Positions 34,119 to 45,017 of a stretch of DNA of 64,000 bases are shown in pieces. Location of the stretch: assembly GCA_020744225.1 (NCBI GenBank), contig JAGMWG010000020.1:558001-622000 (forward strand), given 5' to 3'. A program made the translations under genes and the position numbers. Numbering within the stretch: position 1 is the stretch's first letter; each line of letters starts with the position of its first letter. The notes under the pieces were generated by a model. The model was not told the origin of the DNA. It saw only the letters and a list, made by a program, of their open reading frames with translations, and made no database searches. This DNA is from Paraphoma chrysanthemicola (Eukaryota > Ascomycota > Dothideomycetes > Pleosporales > Phaeosphaeriaceae).

Positions 34119-35932
34119 GCGCAGAGGATTGCTTATATGAGGGTGTCTGAATCGTCAGCAGTGGACTTGTGGCGACATGAAACGCGGCGGAGTGCAGTGT
34201 AGGGCAGCGCTCGAGACCAGGCCGGGCGCGATGCAGGTGAACTGGAGGGCCAGAGCAGCAGCACGTAGGGGCAGCAGACGAAAGCCTCCCGTCGCCAGCG
34301 CACAAGGCGCACACGGCGCTCTCGAATCACACGGACTCGGTACCTGGGAGGCGGCTGCTGGGTCCGGATATGGCTGCGGGCGCAGTGCGAGGATGTTTGT
34401 CAGAATGTTTCGAGGATGCTGACAGCCAATGGGTCGGCGGGCGGCGCCTCGAGGCCTTCTGGAAGAGCAGCCGACTGCGACGATGTGCCCAGCGATTGGG
34501 ACAGCAGCGGGTGGGAGCGAAGATATTTGCAGTGGGCAGCGGCTGGAGAAGCGCTCGCCGGGGGTTGTGGGGGTCGGGTCTGGCGCTAACACTTACCCAG
34601 TGAACGGCCACGGCACTGCGCAGGTGCGGGACGGCTGCGAAGCGTAAATGGGCCGCGGCGAGCAGGCGATCAAGTGTCGTGCTGGGACGGGCGCACACAA
34701 TTGCGGTGCTGTGAAGGGTGGTTGTGGACGTCGTGACTGGTGTGGAGCGCGCCGTGGTGGACAGTGGACTGGATGTCGACCGAATACAGGCTATTATTAG
34801 AAAGACGGCGGGGGACTGCTAGACGCCGATTGAATGTTTCAGACTTTCGAGGGCGCGTCAGCGAGCGCAACGACGGGAGTCACGGGTGTGCTGCAGAGAA
34901 GAAATATGTCGAATTTGACAGCAAGACGCCTCGCAAAAGCAGCTCGCGCCTGGCTGGCAGGGTAGAGGGGCTGTGAACTGGCGGCTCTACTGCTTTGGAT
35001 GGTCGTTGTAGGCCTGACTGCTTTCACCCTAGCCTCTCACGTGCACGTTTCAGAATCAGCACCGCTAACGGCATAGAGGCGGCTGGCGTACCGTCTTTGG
35101 AGCCCGTCACGGTTGGCTTGATGTCGGCGAGGGGCTTCCTAGGAGAAGGACGCAGAAAGTTCAGCAAGAGGCCTGTGAGGTGGAAGCGCGCGTAATCAGT
35201 CAAGATGTGGCACATGTCAATGTGTGAGTTCACACAGTCCTGATAAGGCGTCAAGACCAGGATCCATTGGGCAACTCTGGACTTGCCGTCAAGCATGTCG
35301 AACCGACTCATTAGGCTACCCTGCTCTGGGGCGGCAGATGGCGCAAAGCAATCCCATCTCATTTCACAGATCCGCTATAGGTCGCAATGCTATGGCCCAC
35401 TGTGCTTCAGGAACAGGTAGTAATTCCGGTAATGAAACCCCAATTATGGCCACCCATCTTGTTATGGTTGAGATGAAGTCTGATGCCCCGCCTTCACGTT
35501 CACGTGCGCTCGGTACTTGCCGTGCTTAGTCATGCTAGCTTGCACAAACACCCTGAGCTTGCGACAAAGCCTTCACCACACATCACAGGCACCTGGTGCC
35601 GCAGCCACGGCACACCAACTGCTTCCCGCGATCTTACATGAGCTTCATGTGTGCGCTGTTGCAGCGTACGAGCTTGTGCTGTGCTACTACACCACCTCAT
35701 TCTTGTACGTATAATCCAAAAATGCGTTCCCTGAGATGATGAACACCTTTATTGGAGCTGTCCTAGGCAGTAGCCTTTGAGGACTTCATAATATACACTG
35801 AAAATTCTGATCTCCCTCGTTCCATCCTCGTTGTATAATAGCATTATGCGAGCATGCACTAACCAGAATGAAGAGTTTGCAAGCTGCCCGAGACGCGTTA
35901 ATTTGCGATTCTCCCGTGCGATCCTCTCCACA
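34119..35932. other. Intergenic region between divergent NBP2-like and SSU72 genes
   Basis: About 1.8 kb. The part next to the SH3 gene (34119-34700) is GC-rich with open frames in several phases of poor composition, fitting a long 5' leader. Nothing else was recognised. Confidence 0.45.
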
Positions 35933-36832
35933 ATGTCGACCGATCCACGATTAAGAGCGCGACAACAGCAGGCGGCGCCTACCCCTCCGCCACCGCCTCC
36001 ACCGCCTGCAGAGCCTGCTCCGATGGGCATGGATGGCGCCAATGATGCACACGCAGAGAAGAACATGGTAGCCGACGACAAGTTCAAGCTCAAGTTCTGC
36101 ACAGTGTGCGCCAGTAATCAGAATCGGTGAGCTTAACTTGCCTTCATTGTCAATTCTGTAGCTGACTCATCAAGCTCGATGGAAGCACATCTCCAGCTGG
36201 CCTCTGCACATCTTCCCACAATCTCCTTCGGCACGGGTTCACTGGTGCGCCTACCTGGTCCATCAGTGACACAGCCCAACGTCTACCAGTTCAATAGCAC
36301 TACTTATCGCGCGATACATGACGAGCTTGCGCAACAAAACACTGCCCTGTACACCCACAACGGCCTACTGAACATGCTGGGTCGCAACCTCAACATCAAG
36401 GGCTTCCCAGAGCGCTTCCAGGATTGGGTGCCCGGCAAGCCCCGCCTAGAACATGCTGAGGATAAAGGCTTTCAGGGCACCGAGTCAGGCGTGGTCGACG
36501 TCGTCGTCACATGCGAGGAGCGTTGCTTCGATGCTGTGCTCGAAGACTTGCACAACAAGGGCGGCAAGCTCAATCGACCCGTGCACGTCTTCAACGTGGA
36601 CATAAGAGATAATCACGAAGAGGCTCTCGTTGGTGGCAAGGCGATTCTTGATCTCGCTCTGAGCCTGAACGAGGCAGCAGGCAAGGAACGCGAAGCACAT
36701 GGTGACAACGGTTGGAGTCAAGGTGGAGGCGCTGCACGTACAGGCTTCGACGAACGGGTTCCGGAGATACTTGCGGCATGGCAAGAACGCTGGCCCAACA
36801 TGCCTGCATTGTGGAGTCTTGCTTGGTTCTAA
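35933..36832 (+). CDS. SSU72: SSU72, RNA polymerase II CTD Ser5 phosphatase
   Basis: Exons 35933-36126 and 36175-36832 (48 bp intron, GTGAGC...ATCAAG, branch GCTGAC) encode 283 residues. The catalytic CX5R loop is Cys59-ASNQN-Arg65 (FCTVCASNQNR). Arg65 is rebuilt exactly across the splice and is followed by the family's SMEAH. Downstream family blocks include ISFGTGSLVRLPGPS, NVYQFNSTTY, NGLLNMLGRN and VHVFNVDIRDNHEEALVG. The protein acts in the nucleus with the cleavage/polyadenylation factor, removing CTD phosphate during termination and recycling. A lineage-type N-terminal extension contains an eight-Pro run (about 18-25). The C-terminal insert between NEAAG and RVPEILAAW is Gly-rich, and the end ALWSLAWF is hydrophobic. 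The start is chosen because the residues before it (from an upstream in-frame ATG) look like leader sequence. Confidence 0.95.
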
Positions 36833-38152
36833 GATCGATTGGGGCGTGCAACAACTGCACGAGGCGTTTGATCCTTTTGTCTTCTTGTCGAATACTTTTT
36901 GATACCCACTCAGCATAGCGAGGCGTCCATGGTTGCGGCCAAGTGGCCATTCATCAACACCATATCATGAGCAGTTACCAAATGCCAATGAATTTTGTCT
37001 TACTATATAATCGTGCATTATCTGTTCCACGTGATACACAGACCTAAGTGTACAATGCTCGGTATGCCAATACCACCAGGGTTAAATGTGAGAGGCAAGT
37101 GAGTGATGCACATGCTGAGCGGAGGTATTGAACAATGATGCTGAGAGGCGGAGATATACTCATTGTGTCATCGTGTCGACGAGGGCGCATTGTGGCATTG
37201 GCCAATATCTGGTGGCACCGGGGCACCTCTAGCTGTCAAAGGGTAGGTTTGCAAAGAAGCGATAGTATATGGTGCCGCGCCCGAGGTTGTGATGTGATCG
37301 ATGCTTGTCCCGATAGTTTCATTGCTTTAACTACTTTCCGTAGTGCCCGTGTAAGTCCAAAAACCCCGCAACAGTCCAGCGATGGCGGGAGAGTGGTGCT
37401 GGTTGTTGTGACGAGAGGTTGCGATGTGGCGGATGCTTGTCCAGTAGTTGTATAGCTCTAATAAATCTCCGTGCTGCACATATATGCTCCGCGGTAGACT
37501 ACACAATTCCCGTGCGGAGGCTATGCGTAGACCAGTATCCCAACCGCCAAAATGGCTTGCCAAGAGATGGCTTAATTCTTACGTTGGCGGAAGACGTCGT
37601 ATCAAGCTTGCGGAGTGTCACTTGTTGTGTGTGTGGCGTGTTCCTTCCCGTAGCTTCGCAGCGCTTGTGGCGTCATACATTCGCGCAATGACAACGACAC
37701 CACCTGCACATCTACAGCTTCTTTACGCAGAGTTTCGAGCCGTCTTGGAAAGTGTCGACCAGCCCTCAAATATGAATGTCACTGAGTCAGCTGCTGCTCC
37801 AAGTTGACCCGACACACTGTGCTAGCCTCGGTCTGCCGGATGCATGTCCAATTTCAGTGCTTGATCGCCGGCGAAATTCATCTTTCGGACTATTGTTCCT
37901 CCCAGCAGCCGCCTCTATGTCACTGCCGTTCCCCGCGCAGCACCCCAGGGATTGTCGCTCTCCACAATTCTTCCGTTCGCTTTGATTTCCCCGCAAATGA
38001 ACGGTGTCGCATGGTGTGAGCATGGTCGCTCTTCGGCCTTGTTTTGTGAACTACTGGTCATTGAACTAGGTTTTGTAGATGGGCGAATACGGGAACCTGG
38101 CATGTGGAAATGGTAGTTGGAAAAAACGACTGGGGAGAAGATCGAATTATTC
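36833..38152. other. Intergenic region, no gene recognised
   Basis: About 1.3 kb before the GH93 promoter. It contains a diverged direct repeat (annotated separately) but no coding frame with recognisable content. Confidence 0.45.
37283..37442 (+). repeat. Diverged direct repeat, two copies 132 bp apart
   Basis: 37283-37310 and 37415-37442 match at 24 of 28 positions (core GATGCTTGTCC in both), and weaker similarity continues for about 35 bp. Three of the four differences are transitions. Confidence 0.5.
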
Positions 38153-38159
38153 TATTTAA
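38153..38159 (+). promoter_or_regulatory. TATA-like element of the GH93 gene
   Basis: TATTTAA lies 62 bp before the ATG at 38221, the only AT-rich core element in the proximal region. Confidence 0.4.
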
Positions 38160-38220
38160 CGTGGTCCTGCTCGCCTTCTTGCCCTGCATCTCCTCGAACT
38201 CAACCTGGTGATCCGTCAAG

Positions 38221-39345
38221 ATGCTGTTCTCAAGCGTGATTCTCTCGCTGATCTCCATCGTCTCTGCTCTTCCTCAGCAGAAGGCGCAGCCCACCTTTGC
38301 TCAGAATGTCATCTACACACCTCCTTCGAACTATACCGACCCCCGCGTGCTCTACGCTCGGTCAGCGCAATTGGCGGACGGCACTCTGCTAGCAACATGG
38401 GAGAACTACAGCCCAGAGCCACCGAAGGTGTACTTCCCCATCTACGAGTCCAAGGACGGCGGCTTGAACTGGAAAGAAATCTCGCGTGTTCAAGACACTG
38501 AGCAAAATTGGGGGCTGCGTTACCAGCCCTTCCTCTACGTTCTGCAGAAGAACTTTGCCGGATATAAGAAGGGCACGGTCTTGCTGGCCGGTTCTTCTAT
38601 TCCAACCGACCTTTCCAAGACGCAACTCGATCTCTATGCTTCCACGGACAACGGCTACAAGTGGAAGTTCGTCTCCCATCTGGCATCTGGTGGTGAGGCG
38701 CGCCCGAACAACGGTCTTACGCCTGTGTGGGAGCCCTTCCTCATGGAGTACAAGAACACTTTGATCCACTACTACTCCGACCAGCGCGACAACGCCACTT
38801 ACGGCCAGAAGATGGTGCATCAGACGACCAAGGACTTGAAGACATGGGGCCCGGTCATTGACGATGTCGCATATCCCACGTACACCCAGCGTCCAGGCAT
38901 GCCCACTGTTCAACTCCTGCCCAATGGAAAGTACATCATGGCATATGAGTACGGCGGTGGCCCAGCGATTACCACATCCTACCAATTCCCCGTCTACTAC
39001 AAGATTGTCTCCGACCCCGAGAAATTCGGTCCCGCAACTGGCATTTCGCTCAAGGCCACCGACGGCACGATCCCCACTGGCTCACCATACGTCGTGTGGT
39101 CCCCTGTTGGCGGCAAGAACGGCACCCTTATTATTTCGGCGCACAGCAACACCGACATTTTTATCAACAAGGGTCTTGGTGATGGTCCATGGGTCAAGGT
39201 CCCGACCCCCGAGAAGACGCATTACACGAGGCATTTGAGGGTTCTGCAGGATCCGACTAAGTTGCTAATCATGGGTGGTGGACAGCTGCCGCCGAGCACA
39301 ACGAACAAGGTGCAGTTGAGCGTGATTGATATTAGCAAGTTGTAA
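38221..39345 (+). CDS. GH93 exo-alpha-1,5-L-arabinanase, secreted
   Basis: A single exon encodes 374 residues. A signal peptide (about 1-17, SVILSLISIVSALPQQ) is followed by a six-bladed-propeller enzyme of the sialidase-like superfamily. GH93 hallmarks include YTPPSNYTDPRVLYARS, LADGTLLATWENYSPEPP, VYFPIYESKDGGLNWKEISR (Asp-box), WGLRYQPFLY, TVLLAGSSIPTDLSKTQLDL and the second Asp-box STDNGYKWKFVSH. Acidic residues in VWEPFLMEY and MAYEYGGGP are candidates for the active centre. The family releases arabinobiose from the non-reducing ends of linear arabinan outside the cell. It pairs functionally with the GH62 debranching enzyme at 14788, although the two are 22 kb apart. Length and ending are normal, so it appears intact. 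Confidence 0.93.
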   Translation: MLFSSVILSLISIVSALPQQKAQPTFAQNVIYTPPSNYTDPRVLYARSAQLADGTLLATWENYSPEPPKVYFPIYESKDGGLNWKEISRVQDTEQNWGLRYQPFLYVLQKNFAGYKKGTVLLAGSSIPTDLSKTQLDLYASTDNGYKWKFVSHLASGGEARPNNGLTPVWEPFLMEYKNTLIHYYSDQRDNATYGQKMVHQTTKDLKTWGPVIDDVAYPTYTQRPGMPTVQLLPNGKYIMAYEYGGGPAITTSYQFPVYYKIVSDPEKFGPATGISLKATDGTIPTGSPYVVWSPVGGKNGTLIISAHSNTDIFINKGLGDGPWVKVPTPEKTHYTRHLRVLQDPTKLLIMGGGQLPPSTTNKVQLSVIDISKL

Positions 39346-39531
39346 GATATCTAGCTACGAGGAAGCATTCGGTTGTTGTCTGTCGTTGATTGGGATGCTC
39401 GCAAAAAGCCGTCTCGCGAAATGAGAGAAATGAGAAAGTACGCTTAATATATTTTCAAGATGCACAACTTGTCAGTCCTCTTTGTTCATCATATATGTCT
39501 CGTGAAAACTCGTCCGATTGATGAGGCGCTT

Positions 39532-40509
39532 TCATACTGTTTCTTTCTCAACACCCACATATTGCTGGACGTCCTTCCTTCCATTCCTATCTCCATCCTC
39601 CATCTCCGTATCCATTGGAACCCTTTTCTTCCCACTCACAACTGCACCCACCCAATGTGCAAACGCACTCACAAGCATCGTGACAGTCATACAGAACGCC
39701 ATAACCGACGCAATGACCTGCTGTTCTTCCGGTCTCGAAAGCGAAGGTAGACACATCGCGAACCCCGTAACGAGACCGATCAAGACCGCAGACCGCTGGA
39801 ACCGATCACGCTCATTGATGTGGTTTTGGAATATTGCGAGAGCGGTCCATGCCATCCCGGATAATACGAATGTCGATGTCGAAATGTTTCGGCGGTCGGA
39901 GAGGATGGGGGAAAGAGTGTTAACGAAGTCTTGAAACCACTGGTCGAGTTTGCTGAAGTCGGAGTTGTGGAGTAGACATGACTGGTGTCTCGCAGAGCTT
40001 GAAGAATTTGCGCGATTGCAGAATTCGTAAGTGTGCATCGCGGTGATGCATGCGAATTGGCCTGTTGCGAGCGCGAGTGTGGATGTATGTTTTTGGAGCG
40101 CTGATAGTAGACGATCTCGGCTGAGGAAAGGTTTTGAACCTCTTCCACTCGTTAAATTGGCTGGGCATGCCGTCATGACGCGATCATCGAGCCATGCAGT
40201 TCCTTTGCAGCTGGCTCCGAGAAGCGTGGAGTTACTCGAGATGCGATGGAAATGCCGTTGTCCATCTGAAAGCTCCTTCTTGATATGGTCCAAAAATTCG
40301 TCCGAGTCGCCATCTGTAGCTGTGAACTGTGTACAGACATAGGCTGGGAGCTCAACTTCTTCAGGCTTTGAGATATTGTGGGCGCGATCGCGAACAGTGA
40401 GTGGTAGATTCCGGCTCCCTTCATCGTTCTTCAAATGACGCAGCAGATCGCAGCAGCGTTTCGCGATTTGACAGAGTCCTAAGATATCGCCGGCAGTCAT
40501 CGACGACAT
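39532..40509 (-). CDS. Membrane protein of unknown family
   Basis: A single exon encodes 325 residues from ATG 40509 (a second Met three codons in is equally good). I recognise no family. The N-terminal 215 residues are soluble, with a Cys-containing helical start (AGDILGLCQIAKRCCDLLRH) and several scattered Cys. The C-terminal third has three likely membrane helices: STFVLSGMAWTALAIFQ, SAVLIGLVTGFAMCLPSL, and VIASVMAFCMTVTMLVSAFA continuing into HWVGAVV. A Lys/Arg- and Glu-rich tail follows. There is no signal peptide. It is divergent from another unrecognised membrane protein 580 bp away. No intron is needed to keep the frame open, which, with the hydrophobic periodicity, is the main support for a real gene. 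Confidence 0.58.
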   Translation of the reverse strand: MSSMTAGDILGLCQIAKRCCDLLRHLKNDEGSRNLPLTVRDRAHNISKPEEVELPAYVCTQFTATDGDSDEFLDHIKKELSDGQRHFHRISSNSTLLGASCKGTAWLDDRVMTACPANLTSGRGSKPFLSRDRLLSALQKHTSTLALATGQFACITAMHTYEFCNRANSSSSARHQSCLLHNSDFSKLDQWFQDFVNTLSPILSDRRNISTSTFVLSGMAWTALAIFQNHINERDRFQRSAVLIGLVTGFAMCLPSLSRPEEQQVIASVMAFCMTVTMLVSAFAHWVGAVVSGKKRVPMDTEMEDGDRNGRKDVQQYVGVEKETV

Positions 40510-41089
40510 AATAACGGTCGAGGGAAGTTGTGAAAGGATGGCAGCTCGATAACTTCCCCAAGAATCGTAAGAGAGGAAGATATAGCTAGGGTATTATGCG
40601 ACAGTATAGCAACAAGGACACTGGGAGACTTTGTACCTTGAAAATGGCACAAAATGTGCAACTCACATAACCACAAGCTGGACACAAGCAGGAATGAGAG
40701 GGTAGGTTAGGGCAACCGCAGGAGCACAAGATTTTGCAAGATTCCGGTGAAGACTTCGGGGCTGTGCTGTAGTCCCTCAACGCCACAACTTCGTGGCGCA
40801 CAATGAATGGCTCGTCGAGTGACCGGGATTTTTCAGCCGTACAGCCACCAGGACTCTCACAACCTTCGCAGTCTGTTATTCTTCGTTTCCCCACTCAGTC
40901 TTGAATCCTTTCCCCCCGCTTTTATCTTTACATTCATTCTTTTTTTGGGATTTGCGTGCGCAAAATTGCGAGTCGCTTCTGTCAAGATCGGGAGGTTTGG
41001 AAATCGTCATCCTTGCAATCGTGAGCTTGGTAGGAATCCAACGGCAAGAACGACGCAACGCGACCCAGCAACTGCTGGAGGGCGCCAGC
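40510..41089. other. Intergenic region between two divergent membrane-protein genes
   Basis: About 580 bp. The frame of the right-hand gene remains open for roughly 60 codons upstream of its first ATG and contains a hydrophobic stretch (LEIVILAIVSLVGI), suggesting that an unrecognised first exon of that gene lies here. Confidence 0.5.
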
Positions 41090-42331
41090 ATGGAGCCATG
41101 GAAAGACGAACGCGACCAGTCCCTTTCGACCTGGAAGGCATCCGTCGATTACTTTTTCGTCTTTTGGTGCTTCCAATCCTTAAGCACAAAATGCATCTTG
41201 TGGATGCAGGATCCACTTTGTGCTGTTGAGGCAGACTTGGAGTTGCTAGACGATATTGCAGAAAAGCCTGAGGACTCTGGAGATTGGTTTCACGAGGCAC
41301 TGGAATCGTCACAAGACAGAGAGCAGGAACGTCTGACCCAGCAGCTCCGAGACATGCCATTTGAGTACGGTAAGCGCCACCAAAAATGAATCGCTGGGGA
41401 CAACTCACTTATGGCTGTAGATCGGATGCCTATACATCATCGAGATGCGGCGCACCTAATTCGCAAGGCATCGAGGAGGTGGAGCGATAATTACGACGCC
41501 CAAACGTTGCTATCCTGGCTGAAGACATCTGCTCTGGAGCTACCACCCTTGGTCGTGACTCAATTGCTGCGGAGTAGACACGAAAAGCAAATCGATGATG
41601 AAGCCGATCTCGCAGCCCTAGAGGACTTCTGGAAGAGCCACGATGACAGCGCCGATGTTTCAGTCGGGACTCATCGTGGTAGCCGCAAAACTGATTCCAT
41701 CCTGGCAATCTTGTTGGCCGGGTCTTTGATCTCTCCTGTACACGCACAATCAACAACGAGAACGGTCGACGATCTCAAGACCGACTGGAAACAACGAGCA
41801 CTAAACACTCTCACCGATCATCTTGTTCTTAGCGCTTCACTTCCAGTCCCATTCATTGTTTGCGTGGGGAGCATGATTACGGCTCGCAGGTTCTACAAGA
41901 ATAGAAGAGAAGACAAGGCGTCATTGCTCATGCTTGGTGCGGCAATACTGTTCGTGAGCAGTTCGCGATCATCCAATGCAGACACCACAGACGTCAATCG
42001 GTATGTGCCACAGGCTCTGGGCATATCGTATTACATCTTCACGTTCGTCCAGTGCAGGCTGATCGCTTCTCGCAATGGCTGGCGGAAAGGGTCTTGCGCA
42101 ATCGCGATCGCACTGGGTATCTCCATGGCTGTTGTAGGGCTGTCTTTCGCGCCAATCCAATCCTATTGGGTTGACTTGACGAGGACCAATCCGCTGTTCG
42201 CATTATCCGTGAGCATTCCATGTGCGTTTATTGTATGCGATGTGGCGGCGTATGTCTTTCAGAGGCTGAATGGCTCCGGTGGTAGTGGGCCCACTGCTTT
42301 ACTGCCCCCGCCTGTACCTGGGCGGCCATGA
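41090..42331 (+). CDS. Multi-spanning membrane protein, family not recognised (5' end uncertain)
   Basis: Exons 41090-41369 and 41421-42331 (51 bp intron, GTAAGC...TGTAG) give 396 residues from the first in-frame ATG. The frame is open further upstream and encodes a probable membrane helix, so the true start may be in an earlier exon. The first 200 residues are acidic and soluble (for example EADLELLDDIAEKPEDSGDW). About five membrane helices follow: after SVGTHRGSRKTD a short one (AILLAGSLISPVHAQ), then SASLPVPFIVCVGSMITA, SLLMLGAAILFVSS, ALGISYYIFTFVQC, GSCAIAIALGISMAVVGLSF and FALSVSIPCAFIVCDVAAYV. The C-terminus is Gly/Pro-rich. No transporter or receptor signature was found. Its tail overlaps the possible zinc-finger gene on the other strand by about 30 bp. 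Confidence 0.55.
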
Positions 42332-42817
42332 CTGTTCCTTTAGAACTGTCTTACGCAGAGACTGAGGATGAATCTGAAGTCTCTTTGAAACAGCAATAAG
42401 ATTTTGTCGTTTCGATGCATGATTTCCTACGTCGTGGTCGGTGCCATTAACCACAAAGCATTGTTCACGTTGATTGAGGTACTCATGAGATTTTCCACTG
42501 AAGTCCACGCCCACAACCCTACACTTTTGCTGTTGAATATGCGCATCGCGAGCTGCTTCTCGGACAAATTCCTGTCCACACACCGGACACTGTGGCATCA
42601 TGTATGTAACCCCGGCTCTTTTCCTTGCAATGGCGGCAATAGTTGCTGAGTGTCGTGAAAGTCCGTCCTTCACACTCGTGCCGCCAACGAACATACCGTG
42701 TCTTATCGAAGAGGGGCGGGAATAAGTTTTTTGTAGAGTGATGGCTGTGTGCTCATGTGACGAACCGAAGGATTGTGCACGTCGTGCAAAGGAGTTAGCA
42801 TCGCGCTCGTTGGGCAC
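42299..42817 (-). CDS. Possible small zinc-finger protein
   Basis: An open frame of 172 codons contains one C2HC-type finger pattern, CPVCGQEFVREAARDAHIQ followed by a Cys five residues after the His (C-x2-C-x12-H-x5-C). The methionine just before (MMPQCPVC) would give a protein of about 100 residues with the finger at its N-terminus. The rest is basic and unremarkable. It converges on, and slightly overlaps, the membrane-protein gene. A single motif in a frame of this size could be chance, so confidence is low. Confidence 0.3.
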   Translation of the reverse strand: MPNERDANSFARRAQSFGSSHEHTAITLQKTYSRPSSIRHGMFVGGTSVKDGLSRHSATIAAIARKRAGVTYMMPQCPVCGQEFVREAARDAHIQQQKCRVVGVDFSGKSHEYLNQREQCFVVNGTDHDVGNHASKRQNLIAVSKRLQIHPQSLRKTVLKEQSWPPRYRRGQ

Positions 42818-43579
42818 TCCATCCAGTTAGGTGGTTGGGAAAGGTCCGGGTGTAAACTGGCGTCGTTTGAATATGGATAGGTCGGCTCCTGGATGTTTTT
42901 CCATGTTCGCAAGACGTTTTGGCAATCTGCAAAGATGGGGGCAATGCCAGACGTTGCGGGTATGTATGGACGCGGCGAAGTTTGGTGCCAGTCTGTTTGC
43001 TCGACTCCAGTCTTTCCAGTGCGACGCATCGTAGGTCTTATTGTCTGGGAGCAACTTCTAGGCTTGAGTGACCGTAACTAGGTATCATCGTATCGGATCT
43101 CCAAGATCTTGCCCATGAATTGGTGCGGTGACAATTGAGAAACAATCTTCCCCGACATGATTGAGCAAGGAGTCAAATACGTTCGTCATGAGCCACCAGA
43201 TCTACGTCTCCGCACAGCACACAATCCGGTCATGGATACGATGTTACACACGGAGGATCCTTGAGGCCTCAAACGCCTAAATCTGGAGCTTTCGAAGGGA
43301 TGTTTTGGTGTACCTGCCACAGATTTAGTTATAGGTAAGGCCATAAGACATGAAGGATCGTCTACTGAGGCCGAGTCGGCGACTTAAAATACAACATGCA
43401 TTTGTCTATCCTAGTTCAACCCACATGCTTCGATGTCACTCTAAGGTATACGATGATAGATACTTAAAGGAAGCGGAGGTAGTACTTCCTCGTCTCTCCA
43501 CCTGCTCTGCCTATCGCTACCTTTCACTGCTGCTTCAATTTCCAAGACCATCATTCTCCCAGAAACCCGCATTATCACC
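42818..43579. other. Intergenic region, no gene recognised
   Basis: About 760 bp upstream of the decayed secreted-protein gene. Nothing coding or repeated was recognised. Confidence 0.4.
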
Positions 43580-45017
43580 ATGCCTTTCATGCTCTCTATC
43601 CAGACCCTCGTGATCCTGCTGACGATCGGTGCGCTGGCCCAAGAAGCACCCATCGGTCTTTGCACTTCAGAAGCCTGCGACTAGTGCCATGACTCGTTGA
43701 CTTCTACTGGCACTGGCTACCCAACCTGCATTATTTACGACCGCGACGCCGTGCTTCGCGGTAAAGAGGCGGATGATCCAGAGAAAATGGGTGACAGTAG
43801 AATAACCTACTACGACATTGGTACATTATATCCTCATATTCATGCGACAACTACCAACCAAAGGCCAGCTGACTTAGGAAGTACTTCTCAGTGCCGCACC
43901 ATGTACGTGAATATCCAGTTTTGAAACATTGTTCAAAACATGCTGATCAATTCTTCATCGCTAGCATTCGTATAGTTGCGAGTACTAGTGAGACATACCG
44001 GCTATACACTGTCGTTTGAAGCTCGCCATTCCCCATAGACCCAAAATGTGGGGTCCCCATTCATGGCGGTCGGGGCGGGCTTTGCTTCGCAACGAACACA
44101 ATGACAACTTTCAGTAAGTAAATTTTGCGGATGCCCTGCTTCGGTTCCCATTGACCCCCTGCCTCTCCCTACGTAGTGGTCCAGTTCTGTTGTGGAACGG
44201 GTGACTACACTTCCGCTAGTGTCAAGCGGGACGGCTTCATTGAAAGCCAGGCCAATATACCTACATTCACCAGTGCCATCTTGGCCAATTCTGAAGGGGA
44301 TCTGATTATGCCTCACTCAGTAGGGGATGAGGCTGGTGATAAATTTGAGACATTCTTGGAAGCCCACGGCCTCAATGCATCCTCAATGGTCAAGTCGCGA
44401 TCATCTTCAGGCACTCCAGTATACAAGACCGGATACGCTTCTGAAGCCGCTGTCGAGAGAAGAGCTTGCGATAAGTTTACGCAAAAAAAGGTACACTATA
44501 CATGAAGACCGGAAAGACGACACCACCTAAAGTTTCCTATCCATTACCCGACCAATTTCTTTGCTGAGGTATCATTAGTACTCAAGTCTCCGGCTACATA
44601 TGTGACAGCAACTCGAAGGTGTCGATCACTAACGAGAAGTCGGTATCCCGAACCACGACTTTCGGTGCCTCAGTCTCTGATCCATGGGGAATTGTTCCCG
44701 AATCCACAGAATTTTCGACTGAGGAGTCGGCCAGCCAGTCTTATACGTACGAATTCACGCGGCGAGATGGCCAATGTGGACATGTCTCGTTCACGCTATT
44801 CTACAACTGTATCCAAGGCACAATTACAGACTGCGATGAAGGTGATGTAGTTGGCGAGGTTTGTAGCGCGAAGAGAATTGACAAGAAGCAGATCGATGGT
44901 GCCTACCTCTTGTGCAGCCAGACTAAGTTATCTCATGGTTCAAAAGGCTGGTTCGGTAGAGGTCGCTATGATGAGCAGATTCGGGCAAACTTAACGTGCA
45001 TACTCCTGTGCGGCTAG
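43580..45017 (+). pseudogene. Decayed secreted cysteine-containing protein gene (candidate effector relic)
   Basis: The frame opens at 43580 with a clear signal peptide (SIQTLVILLTIGALAQ) and then a Cys-containing mature start, but meets TAG at 43682-43684 after 34 codons. Coding-like sequence continues in the same frame past that stop to about 43817. Plausible introns then follow (for example GTACAT...CTTAG and GTACGT...GCTAG). A second in-frame stop (TGA, 44017-44019) lies before the Gly/Cys-rich block CGVPIHGGRGGLCFATN. The next junction (GTAAGT...CGTAG near 44112-44176) leads to VQFCCGTGDYTSASVKR. The last exon (about 44590-45017) is Ser/Thr-rich with paired Cys (GQCGHVSFTLFYNC, ITDCDEG). 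Phases of the flanking exons around an A7 run at 44483-44489 disagree by one base. I infer a multi-exon secreted protein of about 300 residues that is no longer functional. Extra introns hiding the stops are the alternative. Confidence 0.55.
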
